From Dugong dugon (taxonomy: Eukaryota; Chordata; Mammalia; Sirenia; Dugongidae), in contig CM057460.1 in assembly GCA_030035585.1 (NCBI GenBank), positions 220,431,711-220,495,710 on the forward strand: 64,000 bases of DNA, read 5' to 3'. Of this stretch, positions 63,079-64,000 are shown in pieces. Each line of letters starts with the position of its first letter. Position 1 is the first letter of the stretch. The translations under genes were made by a program, and so were the position numbers. The notes beneath the pieces were generated by a model, which ran no database searches, was not told the DNA's origin, and saw only the letters and a list, made by a program, of their open reading frames with translations.

Positions 63079-64000
63079 ATAGGAATCCAGTAACTAGTAT
63101 TAATAAAAACAACGATAATAATGGTACTTCAAAATTAGAATATGATACTCGCACTCCCCCGCCCCCCGCCCAAGCAGTTAGCTCTCCATTAATGGATCAG
63201 TTTAAGTGAGGCCAGATGAGACCTTTCCTGGATTATTGGGAGGGAACTGAAGCCTGGAGAAGAAGGAGGGAACTGAATGGGGTTCCTTCACACTGGGGAC
63301 CACGACTTCTGGGATGGGTCAACAAGGCCACACCCCAGAGGGTTTGGTGAAGTCGTTTGTGAAGGCGGCTTCCCCTCTGAAGAACGAATGAACTGGTTGT
63401 CAGGGGCAGGGGTGAGACAGATGGCCTCATGGCATCTTTTTCCTGCTTGCATTCTGGGATTGAAGCTGTGGTGAACATTGACTTAAGGCAGCCATGACCT
63501 TAGGGGAAAGCCCAGTGGCTCCATGCAGCCAGAAGAGGACAATGAAGAAGATAACAGGGCCGGCCAGGTAAGCAGGTGAGCAGCCCTGAGGTGGGAAGAG
63601 GCCCCACGCATTCGGTCTGCAGCGGGAGAGTCCAGAGGCAGCAGTGGCTCGCGAGCAAGAGATCCCAGCCTTGCCAGAACCTGATCGAGTGATGGCCCCA
63701 TGAGATGGATGGTGCTGGGCCAGGCCACTTGGCACTAGCCTGTGGGGTGCAGAAGCTCCCACATGGACACAGTTCTCAGGAGCTGTTTTAAACCAAGGCT
63801 GTGGTCTCTGCTGACCCATAAGCCCCAGCACGCCATCACCTTCTTGTGCTGTTTCTGCAGCCATTCTACTCCCAGTGACCTTGTCCTCACAACCTTGTGT
63901 GGAAATAGACAAAGACCACCCCAATGAAAAACAAAGGCTACTTATTCAGAGCTTGCTGTAACAAGGGAGTCAGCCACCATCACCTGTGTTTGGCAGAGGC
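63079..64000. other. GC-richer unassigned sequence to the window end
   Basis: No AfroSINE or other repeat recognised. Contains a C/G run 'ccccgccccccgccc' near 63160. A 165-codon antisense frame (63427-63924) overlaps an 81-codon frame on the same strand; neither has a domain or splice context. This part could be an old LTR or unique DNA. Confidence 0.4.

Noticed and set aside
63427-63924. 165-codon open frame on the minus strand
   Set aside because: Low-information sequence, overlapped by an 81-codon frame on the same strand, no recognisable family. GC-richer DNA has fewer chance stops.

Overview
This is a 64 kb stretch of nuclear DNA from a placental mammal, almost certainly an afrotherian and most likely an elephant or close relative. 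The diagnosis rests on the repeats. The window is packed with tRNA-derived SINEs of the AfroSINE kind, whose tail matches the tail of an RTE/BovB-type LINE also present here. It also has lineage-type MaLR-like solo LTRs, an L1 with a distinctive 3' UTR, and the pan-mammalian fossils MIR, L2, MER5, MLT1, Tigger and hAT-Charlie. I recognise no host protein-coding exon, functional RNA gene, CRISPR array or bacterial feature. The open frames of 60-220 codons are remnants of transposons or chance frames.

Three forms of AfroSINE are distinguished below. Type A (about 150 bp) has a tRNA-like head joined directly to 'tccttggaaaccctatgggg'. Type B carries an extra block around 'ggcctggtgatctacttcc'. 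Type C carries a block around 'gatctgcttc..taaagatta'. A separate family of at least seven copies has a head clearly derived from tRNA-Gly, a body shared with the 5' region of the RTE element, and an RTE tail.

Layout: 0-13 kb holds SINEs, MIR, MER5, old LTRs and L1 pieces. 13.26-16.37 kb is the only near-full-length autonomous element, a decayed RTE LINE with recognisable endonuclease and reverse transcriptase, followed by a second RTE 3' end. 17.5-29 kb is a mosaic of solo LTRs, old L1 and L2, tRNA-Gly SINEs and a 361-bp Tigger-like MITE. 30-34.6 kb holds a solo LTR with perfect target duplication, a LINE tail with a perfect 113-bp tandem duplication, an L1 tail inserted into an AfroSINE, and a solo LTR carrying two SINEs. 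37.4-40.2 kb holds a Tigger element and an hAT-Charlie element. 46-49.5 kb holds two L1 insertions at one target site, one of them split by a solo LTR. 51-58 kb is dense in solo LTRs, several bearing SINEs. 59.5-61.1 kb is a repeat-free island that may contain conserved non-coding sequence, and 63.1-64 kb is GC-richer sequence without recognised repeats.

Nothing here works as an operon or host pathway. The biology visible is a history of nested retrotransposition. RTE enzymes probably mobilised the AfroSINEs, the tRNA-Gly SINEs and internally deleted RTE copies through their shared tail, while L1 inserted its own truncated copies. Nesting order and target-site duplications can be read at many junctions and are recorded below.
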